This document shows positions 46,870-55,859 of a DNA stretch of 64,000 nucleotides, piece after piece. The DNA comes from Rhodococcus sp. B50. GTDB taxonomy: Bacteria > Actinomycetota > Actinomycetes > Mycobacteriales > Mycobacteriaceae. The DNA is taken from positions 186,001-250,000 of the forward strand of contig NZ_WPAG02000002.1 of NCBI RefSeq assembly GCF_013602415.1, read 5' to 3'. The translations under genes and the position numbers were made by a program. How positions within the stretch are numbered: position 1 is the stretch's first letter; every line of letters starts with the position of its first letter. The notes beneath the pieces are model-generated. The model worked only from the letters and a program-made list of their open reading frames with translations. It had not been told where the DNA came from and did no database searches.

Positions 46870-47820
46870 CTATGGAGACTGTGGACGAGGCGCGACGACA
46901 TCGAGGATCGACGGCACGGCCACGAACTCGACCTCGGTGCGGAGTCCCAGGTAGTCGCCGTCGACCTGAAGTCCGATCGGGCGTGATGCCCGGGCGCGCA
47001 CGCGCGCGACATCGTCCGCACGCACCAGGTGCGGGGACGCCGGCTCGCCACGAGCGGCCAGGAGTTGCCTCACCACCCGCAGGCTCGGAAGTACCCGGGT
47101 CGTGGTCATGGCAAACACCCCGAGTCCGGTATCGAACGATGTGCCGGGATTCGTGTGCACCGGACGGGACTCGAGATAGGTCCACGGACTCGAGTTCGAG
47201 ACGAACGCGTAGTGCACCCCCGGAACCGGATCGGATCCGGGCATCTCGAGCGTGAGCGTCGGCTCGTCGCGTTTCGCCGCGAAGAACCGGGTCACCGCAT
47301 GTCGCACGTAGCGCGCCGTGGTCACCTTCTTGCCCTCCGCGCGGCTGACGTCGATGGCCTCACACACCTGGGCGTCCAGGCCGAGCCCCGCGTTGAAGGT
47401 GAACCATCGCCCATCGCAGTGTCCGAGGCCGATGCGGGTGCTCCTGCCCTCCCGCAACGACTCGAGCACCTGTCCGGTCGCCTCGAGCGGATCGGCCGAC
47501 AGGCCCAGGGAGCGTGCGAAGACGTTCGCCGAGCCGCCCGGCACCACCGCGAGCCGGGGGAGTGTCGGGTCGGCGGAGCGGTCGGGGGAAGGACCGAGCA
47601 GGCCGTTGACGATCTCGTTGACGGTGCCGTCACCCCCGTGCGCGACGACGACGTCCATTCCGTCGCTGTGCGCCGACTGCGCGAGTTCGGCGGCGTGCCC
47701 TCGGTGGGTGGTGTGCGCGACGGTCAGGGCGAGCCGGTCTCTCAGTGCGTGAGCGAGGCGGTCGCGACCGGCAGGAGTGGTCGTCGTCGCATTCGGGTTC
47801 ACGATCAGGAGGGCGCGCAC
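46870..47820 (-). CDS. Diacylglycerol/lipid kinase family protein (Rv3218-like)
   Basis: 316-aa DAGK-catalytic-domain protein. ALLIVNPNAT at the N-terminus, the ATP loop VAHGGDGTVNEIVNGLL, and VVPGGSANVFARSLGL are diagnostic of the YegS/LCB5/BmrU group, which phosphorylates diacylglycerol or sphingoid-like lipids. GTG 47820 gives the normal length. It is divergent from the small membrane protein gene with only 47 bases between them. Confidence 0.88.
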   Translation of the reverse strand: MRALLIVNPNATTTTPAGRDRLAHALRDRLALTVAHTTHRGHAAELAQSAHSDGMDVVVAHGGDGTVNEIVNGLLGPSPDRSADPTLPRLAVVPGGSANVFARSLGLSADPLEATGQVLESLREGRSTRIGLGHCDGRWFTFNAGLGLDAQVCEAIDVSRAEGKKVTTARYVRHAVTRFFAAKRDEPTLTLEMPGSDPVPGVHYAFVSNSSPWTYLESRPVHTNPGTSFDTGLGVFAMTTTRVLPSLRVVRQLLAARGEPASPHLVRADDVARVRARASRPIGLQVDGDYLGLRTEVEFVAVPSILDVVAPRPQSP

Positions 47821-47867
47821 GGAACATCAGCCTAAGTGGTGCCGGGCGGGTCCACTACGCTGGACGG

Positions 47868-48290
47868 GTGCCTCTCGAAACACCTCGCAGCAGCGTTCCG
47901 TCGACCGTGCGTGCCGCCGGCTGGCTTGTCGTCCTCGAGGGTCTGGTCGCGATGGGGTTCGCGGTGTACTCGATCATCCGCGCCGCCTCGGGCGAGCACG
48001 ATCAGTCGGTGACGAACGGCTACGGCTTCGCGCTGTGGCTGATCGTCCTGTTCGGCGGGGTCCTGGCCGGCGGGATCGCGCTCGTGCGGGGCGTGCGCTG
48101 GGGGCGTGCCGTGGCGCTGCTCGCGCAGTTGCTGTTGCTGCCCGTGGTGTGGTCGCTGCTGACCGACTCGCACCAGCCGGTCGCCGGCACCGCGCTGGCG
48201 CTCGTGGTGGTTCCCACGCTCGTGCTGCTGTTCAGTCCGCCCACCTCGCGGTGGCTGGCGCACGAGTATGCGCCCGACGCCGACGAGTGA
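47868..48290 (+). CDS. Small integral membrane protein (Rv3217c-like)
   Basis: 140-aa protein with four predicted helices: WLVVLEGLVAMGFAVYSII, ALWLIVLFGGVLAGGIALV, AVALLAQLLLLPVVW and GTALALVVVPTLVLLF. No catalytic motif. The position matches Rv3217c. GTG 47868 starts the predicted protein; function unknown. It converges on the GNAT gene. Confidence 0.8.
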   Translation: MPLETPRSSVPSTVRAAGWLVVLEGLVAMGFAVYSIIRAASGEHDQSVTNGYGFALWLIVLFGGVLAGGIALVRGVRWGRAVALLAQLLLLPVVWSLLTDSHQPVAGTALALVVVPTLVLLFSPPTSRWLAHEYAPDADE

Positions 48291-48296
48291 TCCCGC

Positions 48297-48818
48297 TCAG
48301 CTCCCCAGAGCGCGCAACGCGGGCCCGCTGAGCCGGAACGTCGTCCACTCGTCCTGCGCGACGGCTCCGAGCGAGCGGTAGAAACCGATCGACGGCTCGT
48401 TCCAGTCCAGGACGGACCAGGACAGACGGGTGTAACCGCGTTCCACGCACTCGTGGGCGAGTGCCGCGAGCAGTGCACGTCCGTGCCCCTTGCCGCGGTG
48501 CTCGGGTAGGACGAAAAGGTCCTCGAGATAGATGCCGTGCACGCCGTCCCAGGTGGAGAAGTTCCGGAACCACAACGCCACCCCGACGACATGTGCCGGT
48601 CCGCCGTCCTCACCCGGCTCCTCGGCGACGTGCGCGTAGACGGCGGGCTGCGGGCCGAACAGGGCCTCCTGGATCTGCTCGGGGACCACTGTGCACTCGT
48701 GCCGGGCCTTCTCGTATTCGGCGAGGTCGTAGATCAGGCCGGTGATCGCGGGGACGTCCTCGGATATGGCTCTGCGGATCACGGCGGGCTGCCTCCTGGG
48801 TCTCGTGCGCGGATTCAC
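48297..48818 (-). CDS. GNAT family N-acetyltransferase
   Basis: 173-aa GNAT protein similar to the spermidine/diamine acetyltransferase-like group. It begins VIRRAISEDVPAITGLIYDL; the acetyl-CoA loop is PEHRGKGHGRALLAAL and the later motif is SWSVLDWNEPSIGFYRSLG. The GTG start at 48818 lies 37 bases before divergent parA. Substrate not known. Confidence 0.88.
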   Translation of the reverse strand: MNPRTRPRRQPAVIRRAISEDVPAITGLIYDLAEYEKARHECTVVPEQIQEALFGPQPAVYAHVAEEPGEDGGPAHVVGVALWFRNFSTWDGVHGIYLEDLFVLPEHRGKGHGRALLAALAHECVERGYTRLSWSVLDWNEPSIGFYRSLGAVAQDEWTTFRLSGPALRALGS

Positions 48819-48854
48819 CTCGCGCTGCGTCGCCGAGTGCGCGAGGATCGGGTC

Positions 48855-49652
48855 GTGGCAACGGTACTTGCAGTGGCAAATCAGAAAGGTGGCGTCGCCA
48901 AGACGACCACCGTCGCGTCGTTGGGTGCCGCGTTGTCGGCGCTGGGCCGACGGGTGCTCATCGTCGATCTCGATCCCCAGGGATGTCTGACCTTCTCACT
49001 CGGACACAACCCCGACAAGCTCGAACAATCCGTGCACGAGGTGCTCGTCGGCGGTGTCGAGACGAAGGACGTCCTGCTCGAGACGGCAGAAGGGATGTCG
49101 CTGCTGCCGGCGACCATCGACCTCGCGGGTGCGGAGGCGATGCTGCTCATGAAGCCGGGACGCGAATACACCCTCAAGCGGGCGCTCGCGTCGGTGGAGG
49201 ACGATTACGACGTCGTCATCATCGATTGTCCGCCCTCTCTCGGCGTCCTCACCCTCAACGGGCTGACCGCGGCGCGGTCCGTGCTCGTTCCGCTGCAGTG
49301 CGAGACGCTCGCGCACCGGGGAGTCGGGCAGCTGCTGCGCACGGTCAGCGAGGTGAAGCAGATCACCAACCCGGATCTCGAGCTGCTCGGCGCGCTGCCG
49401 ACCCTCTACGACTCACGGACCACGCACAGCCGCGACGTGCTCGCCGACGTCTCCGATCGGTACGACCTTCCGGTGCTGGCGCCGCCCGTGCCGCGCACGG
49501 TCCGCTTCGCGGAAGCGTCCGCATCGGGTGCCACGGTGCTGGTGGGACGGAAGAACAAGGGGGCCGAGGCCTACCGTGCGCTCGCCGAGAATCTGTTGCG
49601 CTACTGGTCGGGCGAGGCGGAACTCTCCACCTTCGAAACCGTCACGGACTGA
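48855..49652 (+). CDS. Orphan ParA/Soj family ATPase (Rv3213c-like)
   Basis: 265-aa P-loop ATPase. Deviant Walker A is ANQKGGVAKTTT, Walker A' is LIVDLDPQGC and Walker B is VVIIDCPPSLG. No parB or parS is near, so it is not the chromosome segregation locus; relatives position other cargo or act in cell-cycle functions. GTG 48855 has GAGGAT upstream and matches the family N-terminus. It converges on the Rv3212-like gene 12 bases away. Confidence 0.88.
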   Translation: MATVLAVANQKGGVAKTTTVASLGAALSALGRRVLIVDLDPQGCLTFSLGHNPDKLEQSVHEVLVGGVETKDVLLETAEGMSLLPATIDLAGAEAMLLMKPGREYTLKRALASVEDDYDVVIIDCPPSLGVLTLNGLTAARSVLVPLQCETLAHRGVGQLLRTVSEVKQITNPDLELLGALPTLYDSRTTHSRDVLADVSDRYDLPVLAPPVPRTVRFAEASASGATVLVGRKNKGAEAYRALAENLLRYWSGEAELSTFETVTD

Positions 49653-49664
49653 ACCGCCCCGCCG

Positions 49665-50876
49665 TCAGCGCAGCGCGACGAGTTCGTCGCCGCGCTGCTC
49701 GACGACGACGTCCCCTGCGACGGCGATATTCACCGACGACGCCGCGCCGCGCTCGATGTCTATGCGCGGTCCGCGCTCGCCGGTCCGTGAGTCGACTCCC
49801 ACGAGGGCGTCCTCGACGGGGAGCAACAGTGAGCCGGCCATGATGTCGCCCGTGCCGAGTGTGTCCTCGACGGTCCACTGCGGAGCGAAATCGGTGGTGG
49901 ACAGTGCGACGGTGTCGCGGCCGGTCCACCACACGAGTACACCGCCGCGTTCGAGTGCGGGAGCCGTGGAGGTCCCGGCGGGACGTGGCAGGGCGTGCGT
50001 GTCGACGAGGGTGCCCGCGCTGTCGAAGACCTCGATGCGCGGCCCGCCGATGTCGTCGGGCGCCAGGTAGACCGCCGTGCGGTCGCCGACCACGGCGACG
50101 ACCCGGGCGTCGGAGTCGCGGTCGGCCTCCGGCAGCACCGACGAGGCGAACTCCTCGGGCTTCTGACTGTCCTCGGGGGTGGGATCGAGGAGTGTGAGCC
50201 GAGCGGTCGGCTCGTTCGCGCACTGTTCGAGGACGGCCAGCACTTCGGCTCCCGCACTTGCCGAGCGCAGTTCACAACCCGACCGGGGCTGGGCGTTCGG
50301 GTTCACCGGGGCGTCGACCCGCCCGTACTCGACGGTGCGCACCAGATCGGAACGCCACATCTCGAGGCGCGTGTCGCCCAGAGCGATCAGGTGTGAACCG
50401 GTGTCGATCAGCCGGATCGGATCGTCGGCGTCGCTCGACCGCTGCGCACCCCGAGCACCGCTACCGGCATCGAGCGCGGTGACCTGCCCGCATCCCCGCG
50501 GGTCGCGGTACACGGACACCACATCACCCCAGGCCTCGGTGGCCGCGCACAACGCCCGGTCGCGGTCGTACCGCCAGCGCTCCTCACCCGAATGCGGGTC
50601 GCGGCCGACGACCGCACCACCGTCGGCCGTGGCAATCGTGCCCCCGGACACCAACGGTGCGATCGTCGCGGCGCTCGGAGCGCGCCACAGTTCGGCGAGG
50701 GTCCGGGGAAGTGACCGGGCGGCCGCGGGAGTGGGGACGGGACCGTCCCAGGTCGTCGACGTGGTGCCTCGCGCATCCGAGGTCAGCCAGACGGCACTCG
50801 CCGCCACCAGAGCGGTGACGACGAGTGCGGCTGCGACGAGTACGTCGGTGCGGGTGCGGCGCTCGGGCGCTAGCAC
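49665..50876 (-). CDS. Membrane-anchored protein with PQQ-like beta-propeller (Rv3212-like)
   Basis: 403-aa protein with one N-terminal membrane helix (VLVAAALVVTALVAASAVW) followed by an extracytoplasmic domain with repeats resembling PQQ/WD propeller blades, such as GRDPHSGEERWRYDRDR and ALVGVDSRTGERGP. The GTG start lies 4 bases after the rhlE stop, so they form a transcription unit. Position matches Rv3212. No enzymatic residue is evident; a scaffold or regulatory role is a guess. Confidence 0.78.
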   Translation of the reverse strand: MLAPERRTRTDVLVAAALVVTALVAASAVWLTSDARGTTSTTWDGPVPTPAAARSLPRTLAELWRAPSAATIAPLVSGGTIATADGGAVVGRDPHSGEERWRYDRDRALCAATEAWGDVVSVYRDPRGCGQVTALDAGSGARGAQRSSDADDPIRLIDTGSHLIALGDTRLEMWRSDLVRTVEYGRVDAPVNPNAQPRSGCELRSASAGAEVLAVLEQCANEPTARLTLLDPTPEDSQKPEEFASSVLPEADRDSDARVVAVVGDRTAVYLAPDDIGGPRIEVFDSAGTLVDTHALPRPAGTSTAPALERGGVLVWWTGRDTVALSTTDFAPQWTVEDTLGTGDIMAGSLLLPVEDALVGVDSRTGERGPRIDIERGAASSVNIAVAGDVVVEQRGDELVALR

Positions 50877-50880
50877 GTGG

Positions 50881-52548
50881 TTATGGGCTGGACGACGTCG
50901 AGACCGCTTCCACGTTCGACGTGTCCTGCTCTGCGCGACCGGCCGGGCCCTCACCCGAACGAGTGCGACGGCGGCGACGGCGACGACGCGCCGGAGCTGT
51001 CGCCCCGGTGTCCTCGCCCGTCTCCGGCGCGGCCGGCTGTGCCTCGGTCGCCGCCGCGTCGTCGGCGCCGGTAGGAGCGACGTCCGTCGCGGAACCGTCG
51101 GCCGACCTGCCGCGCACGGTGCGGCGGCGTACGCGGTTGCGCTTCGGGCGGGATCCCGCCTCGCGACCGGCGCGCTCGCGCTTCTCGCCGTCCTCGGTGG
51201 GAGGTGCGGCGGGGGTGGCCTTGCGGACACGCCCGGTGGCGTCGGTCGGGATGTTCAGCTCCTCGAACAGGTGCGGGGAACTCGAATACGTCTCGATCGG
51301 ATCCGGGATGCCGAGACCGAGCGCCTTGTCGATGAGCTGCCAGCGCGGCACGTCGTCCCAGTCGACGAGGGTGATCGCGATACCGGTACGTCCGGCGCGA
51401 CCGGTACGGCCGATGCGGTGGACGTAGGTCTTCTCGTCCTCGGGGCACTGGTAGTTGATGACGTGGGTGACGTCGTCGATGTCGATACCGCGGGCGGCGA
51501 CATCCGTCGCGACGAGCACGTCGATCTTGCCGCTGCGGAACTTGTCGAGTGCCTTCTCGCGCGCGATCTGACCGAGATCGCCGTGCACCGCGCCGCACGC
51601 GAAGCCGCGCTCGACGAGATCGTCGGCGACCTTCTGCGCCGTGCGCTTGGTGCGCGTGAAGACCATGGTGGCGCCGCGGCCCTCGGCCTGCAGCACGCGG
51701 GCGACGAGTTCGGCCTTGTCGAGGGCGTGCGCACGGTAGACGAACTGCTGGGTGCGTTCGTGCACGGCCGACGATTCGGCCTCCTCGGCGCGGATGTGCG
51801 TCGGGCGGTTCAGGAACGTGCGGGCGAGGGTGATGATCGGGCCGGGCATCGTGGCCGAGAACAGCATCGTCTGACGGCGGTCGGGGACCATCGTGAGGAT
51901 GCGCTCGATGTCGGGCAGGAAGCCGAGGTCGAGCATCTCGTCGGCCTCGTCCATGACGAGGACGCCGATCTTGCCGAGGATCAGATGACCCTGGTTGGCG
52001 AGATCGAGCAGTCGACCCGGCGTACCGACGACGACGTCGACGCCCTTCTTCAGCTCGTCGATCTGCTGCTCGTAGGGGCGACCGCCGTAGATCGACAGGA
52101 CCTCGAGGCCGGACTTGCGGCTGCCGGGCAGGTACTTGGACGCGTTCACGAGGTCGTTCGTGACCTGGATGCACAGTTCTCGGGTCGGGACGATCACGAG
52201 CGCGCGGGGGGTGCCGTCGAGCGTGGTCGTGCCGGATCCCTCGGTGGCGATGCGGTGCAGGAGGGGAACGCCGAAGCCGAACGTCTTGCCCATACCCGTG
52301 CGGGCCTGACCGATGAGGTCGTCGCCGGCGAGGGCGAGCGGCAGGGTGAGTTCCTGGATCGCGAAGGTGCGTTCGATGCCGACCTCGGCGAGGGCGCGGA
52401 CGATCTCGTCGCGGACACCGAGTTCGCCGAAGGTGGGGGGTACGTGGGTGGAATCGAGTTGCGCGGAGACGGTCGTCTCGCTCGCGTCGTCTTCGTGGTC
52501 GATGGTGATCTTGCTCAGGGGTCTGGCCTTCCTGGTCTCGGCACGCAC
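50881..52548 (-). CDS. rhlE: DEAD-box RNA helicase RhlE-like
   Basis: ATP-dependent RNA helicase of about 555 aa. Q motif FAIQELTLPLALAGDDLIGQ, motif I ARTGMGKT, Ia PTRELC, motif II MDEADEML, motif III SATMPG, and motif VI HRIGRTGRAGR are all intact. The C-terminal 120 residues are a low-complexity, Arg-rich RNA-binding tail. GTG 52548 is used; AGGAAGG sits 8 bases before an in-frame CTG at 52518, which may be the true start. Confidence 0.92.
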   Translation of the reverse strand: MRAETRKARPLSKITIDHEDDASETTVSAQLDSTHVPPTFGELGVRDEIVRALAEVGIERTFAIQELTLPLALAGDDLIGQARTGMGKTFGFGVPLLHRIATEGSGTTTLDGTPRALVIVPTRELCIQVTNDLVNASKYLPGSRKSGLEVLSIYGGRPYEQQIDELKKGVDVVVGTPGRLLDLANQGHLILGKIGVLVMDEADEMLDLGFLPDIERILTMVPDRRQTMLFSATMPGPIITLARTFLNRPTHIRAEEAESSAVHERTQQFVYRAHALDKAELVARVLQAEGRGATMVFTRTKRTAQKVADDLVERGFACGAVHGDLGQIAREKALDKFRSGKIDVLVATDVAARGIDIDDVTHVINYQCPEDEKTYVHRIGRTGRAGRTGIAITLVDWDDVPRWQLIDKALGLGIPDPIETYSSSPHLFEELNIPTDATGRVRKATPAAPPTEDGEKRERAGREAGSRPKRNRVRRRTVRGRSADGSATDVAPTGADDAAATEAQPAAPETGEDTGATAPARRRRRRRRTRSGEGPAGRAEQDTSNVEAVSTSSSP

Positions 52549-52755
52549 GCACGAGGGGGAAAGGCGACCGGCCTGCACCTCAGCACGAGCGGTGTCGAAC
52601 CGGGCTCGGCGAAGCGCGGCAGCGATCCGCAGTTCGGGTGCGCGCACATTATCTGGGAAGCTCGCGGGCCACTGTCGGCGGCTCGAAGCGCGGGCTTCCC
52701 GGACCATTGTACCGGTTCCAGCGCATTCCACGAGGTAGTACTACGCTTCGTCGCC

Positions 52756-53460
52756 ATGGGAGCCGAAAAGTCGCCGTCCACAGCAGAGCCCGACCGGGCG
52801 CCGGAAGGGGCTGCAGTCCCCGCCGATCATCCCGGTGTGTCCGAGTTGTTCGCCGTGCTCGCGTACGGCGAGATCTCGGCGTTCTACCGTCTCGCCGAGG
52901 ACGCCCGGTTCTCTCCGTCCCTGCGCGGCCGGGTCGCCCTCGCGAGCATGGCAGCTGCGGAGATGAGCCATTTCGAGACGCTCCACGACGCCCTCACCGA
53001 GCGCGGAGCCGAGATCTACGCGGCGATGGAGCCCTATCGCAAGGCGCTCGACGCGTACCACGCGTCGACCACCCCGTCGACCTGGCTCGAGGTGCTGGTC
53101 AAGGCGTACGTGGGCGACGGCATCGCCGCCGATTTCTACTGTGAGATCGCCGACATGCTCGCGCCCGAGGTGTCCACGGTGGTCCGGGAGGTCCTCGCCG
53201 AGACCGGCCACTCGGAGTTCGTGGTGCAGGAGGTCCGCGAGGTCGTCGAGCGGAGCCCGCTGCAGAAGGACCGCCTGATGTTGTGGGGACGCCGGCTGCT
53301 CGGTGAGGCCATCACGCAGGCGCAGTACGTGCTCGCCCAGAACGAAGAACTCGCCGAACTGGTGATTCTCGCGTCCGGCGACCTGACGAACATCGCGGCG
53401 CTGTTCGATCGCATGCAGGTCGAGCACGCCGAACGGATGTCGGTGCTCGGACTGCATTAG
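52756..53460 (+). CDS. Ferritin-like fold protein (Rv3210c-like)
   Basis: 234-aa all-helical protein of the ferritin-like superfamily, resembling MiaE-type hydroxylases. Candidate di-iron residues: YGEISAFYRLAEDAR, AAEMSHFETLHDAL and TGHSEFVVQEVREV carry glutamate and histidine at helical spacing. ATG 52756 is preferred; the same frame is open far upstream on this strand only because of GC-rich antisense sequence. It is divergent from rhlE. The reaction is unknown. Confidence 0.82.
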   Translation: MGAEKSPSTAEPDRAPEGAAVPADHPGVSELFAVLAYGEISAFYRLAEDARFSPSLRGRVALASMAAAEMSHFETLHDALTERGAEIYAAMEPYRKALDAYHASTTPSTWLEVLVKAYVGDGIAADFYCEIADMLAPEVSTVVREVLAETGHSEFVVQEVREVVERSPLQKDRLMLWGRRLLGEAITQAQYVLAQNEELAELVILASGDLTNIAALFDRMQVEHAERMSVLGLH

Positions 53461-53517
53461 CCTGGGGCGGACAGCAGTACCCGCTCGGTTTTCATGCATG
53501 AGATTCGGAGGTCCACC

Positions 53518-53748
53518 GTGGAGGTCAAGATCGGCGTCGCGGACAGCCCGCGCGAAGTTGTCGTCGTCAGCGACCAGACGCCCGACGAGGTGGAGAAGCT
53601 CGTCCGGGCCGCGTTGAACGGCGCCGACGACGGAGTGCTCGCCCTTGTCGACGAGAAGGGCCGCAAGGTTCTCGTGCAGGCCGCCAAGATCAGCTACGTG
53701 GACATCGGTCCTGCCACGCTGGGCAAGGTCGGCTTCGCCGCCAACTGA
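53518..53748 (+). CDS. DUF3107 family protein (TB9.4-like)
   Basis: 76-aa conserved protein matching Rv3208A/TB9.4, starting VEVKIGVADSPREVVV and ending VDIGPATLGKVGF. GGAGGT is well placed before GTG 53518. It is followed by a strong hairpin and converges on fasR. Function unknown. Confidence 0.9.
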   Translation: MEVKIGVADSPREVVVVSDQTPDEVEKLVRAALNGADDGVLALVDEKGRKVLVQAAKISYVDIGPATLGKVGFAAN

Positions 53749-53757
53749 GATCGACCG

Positions 53758-53801
53758 ACGAAGAACGGGCCGGGGCTTTATCGCCCCGGCCCGTTCTTCG
53801 T
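53758..53801. terminator. Bidirectional terminator DUF3107/fasR
   Basis: Perfect 19-bp inverted repeat (53758-53776 and 53783-53801) with a 6-base loop between convergent genes, among the strongest hairpins in the window. Confidence 0.92.
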
Positions 53802-53809
53802 TCGTACGG

Positions 53810-54518
<709 letters not shown>

Positions 54519-54658
54519 CTACATCCGAACGTGGCCTGTACCACCTCGGCGCTCCTCGTCTCTGCACGTTACAGGTGAAGCCGCGTGTCGAACGGATCGG
54601 CCTACCGACCAGTATCCGTTCTCTGCGCACGGTTGGGGGTGCAGGTTCGGCGCTTCGG

Positions 54659-54679
54659 ATATCGAAATGGTCTCGATAT
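54659..54679. promoter_or_regulatory. Inverted repeat between fasR and DUF3152 gene
   Basis: ATATCGA-N7-TCGATAT, a perfect 7-bp-arm inverted repeat in the divergent promoter region, ends 15 bases before the DUF3152 start. It may be an operator, perhaps for FasR; binder unknown. Confidence 0.4.
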
Positions 54680-54694
54680 GACATCCTGACATCC

Positions 54695-55753
54695 GTGATC
54701 GAGCGTGGAGGAGTGCGCGAGAGCAGGGGTCCGCAGGGGTCCTCGCCGACAGATTCTTCCCCGACGCTGTCCGGTTCGTCCCGGTCGCGAGGAACGGAAC
54801 GACCCGAGGCGGGCCGCCGGTCGCATCAGCCTCTGCGTGCCGTGTGGGATCCGGTGGGACGGCCGGACCGGCCGCCCCGCCGGCCGCGACCCGAACGGGA
54901 CGTCCGCAAGCAGACCCGTGTGGGCAGGTTCGTCGCCACCTACGGCTGGCGCGCCTATGCCGTACCGATCCTCGCCGTCGTGACCCTGGTCGTGCTGTGG
55001 GACGCCGTACGTGGGGGAGGCGAGGACGTGCCCGCCGCGGCGGCCGTCGCGGGCGAGGTCACCGACATCGTCGTCGAAGTGCCGCGGCCCGAGGGGACCT
55101 TCCCCGAGTCGCTCGAGTCCGGCGCCCTGCCGGCCGGCGGCCCGTTCACGGAGGTCGGTGCCCGGCAGTGGCGGATCCTTCCCGGCACCACCGGACAGGC
55201 CGGTGCGGGGCAGACCCGCGTGTTCACCTACACGGTGGAACTGGAGGAGGGGATCGACACCACCGGCTACGGCGGCGATGCGGCGTTCGCGACGATGGTG
55301 GATCGGACCCTCGCCGATCCGCGCAGCTGGATCGGCGACGAGGCCCTCGGCTTCCGCCGGGTCGACACCGGTGAGCCGGACTTCCGGATCTCCCTCACCT
55401 CGCAGATGACCATCCGCGAAGGATGCGGCTACGACATCCCGCTCGAGGGTTCGTGTTTCAATCCCTCGATGAAGCGGGTGTTCGTCAACGAGGCGCGGTG
55501 GGTGCGCGGTGCTGTCGCCTTCCAGGGCGACATCGGGTCGTACCGCCAGTACCTCATCAACCACGAGGTCGGCCACGCCATCGGCCTGGCGCAGCACGAC
55601 GCCTGCACCACCGAAGGTGGTCTCGCGCCGATCATGATGCAGCAGTCGTTCGGAACCGCCAACGACGACATCGCCCGCCTCGACCCGGACGGCGCCGTCC
55701 CGGCCGACGGACTGCGGTGCCGGTTCAATCCCTGGCCGTACCCGCGGGCATAG
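54695..55753 (+). CDS. DUF3152 zinc-metalloprotease-like membrane protein
   Basis: About 352 aa, Rv3207c-like. A basic, Pro-rich cytoplasmic N-terminus of about 85 residues, one transmembrane helix (AVPILAVVTLVVLW), then an extracytoplasmic domain with LINHEVGHAIGLAQHDAC: HEVGH at residues 290-294 and a third His at 301. The HEXXH and downstream Gly/His resemble metzincins, but the spacing to the third His is one residue longer than HExxHxxGxxH. PIMMQQSF follows and could serve as a Met-turn. GTG 54695 is uncertain; GTG 54713 is possible. Confidence 0.82.
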   Translation: MIERGGVRESRGPQGSSPTDSSPTLSGSSRSRGTERPEAGRRSHQPLRAVWDPVGRPDRPPRRPRPERDVRKQTRVGRFVATYGWRAYAVPILAVVTLVVLWDAVRGGGEDVPAAAAVAGEVTDIVVEVPRPEGTFPESLESGALPAGGPFTEVGARQWRILPGTTGQAGAGQTRVFTYTVELEEGIDTTGYGGDAAFATMVDRTLADPRSWIGDEALGFRRVDTGEPDFRISLTSQMTIREGCGYDIPLEGSCFNPSMKRVFVNEARWVRGAVAFQGDIGSYRQYLINHEVGHAIGLAQHDACTTEGGLAPIMMQQSFGTANDDIARLDPDGAVPADGLRCRFNPWPYPRA

Positions 55754-55859
55754 CTGTCGGGCACAGTTGCGGGCACAGCCGTCGGGAGGGCCGTCGGGGG
55801 ACGCTTCCGCGAATGGCACGATGGACGGTGACGCACGACGCATCGCGACAGGAGAATCC

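Noticed and set aside
46697-47185. 162-codon minus-strand frame between whiB1 and the DAG kinase gene
   Set aside because: Overlaps the kinase 3' end in another frame and the whiB1 regulatory region; no family features.
50179-53460. Very long + strand open frame of over 1,000 codons
   Set aside because: Most of it is antisense to the Rv3212-like gene and rhlE, both with clear motifs. Only its last 705 bases, from ATG 52756, are a real gene.
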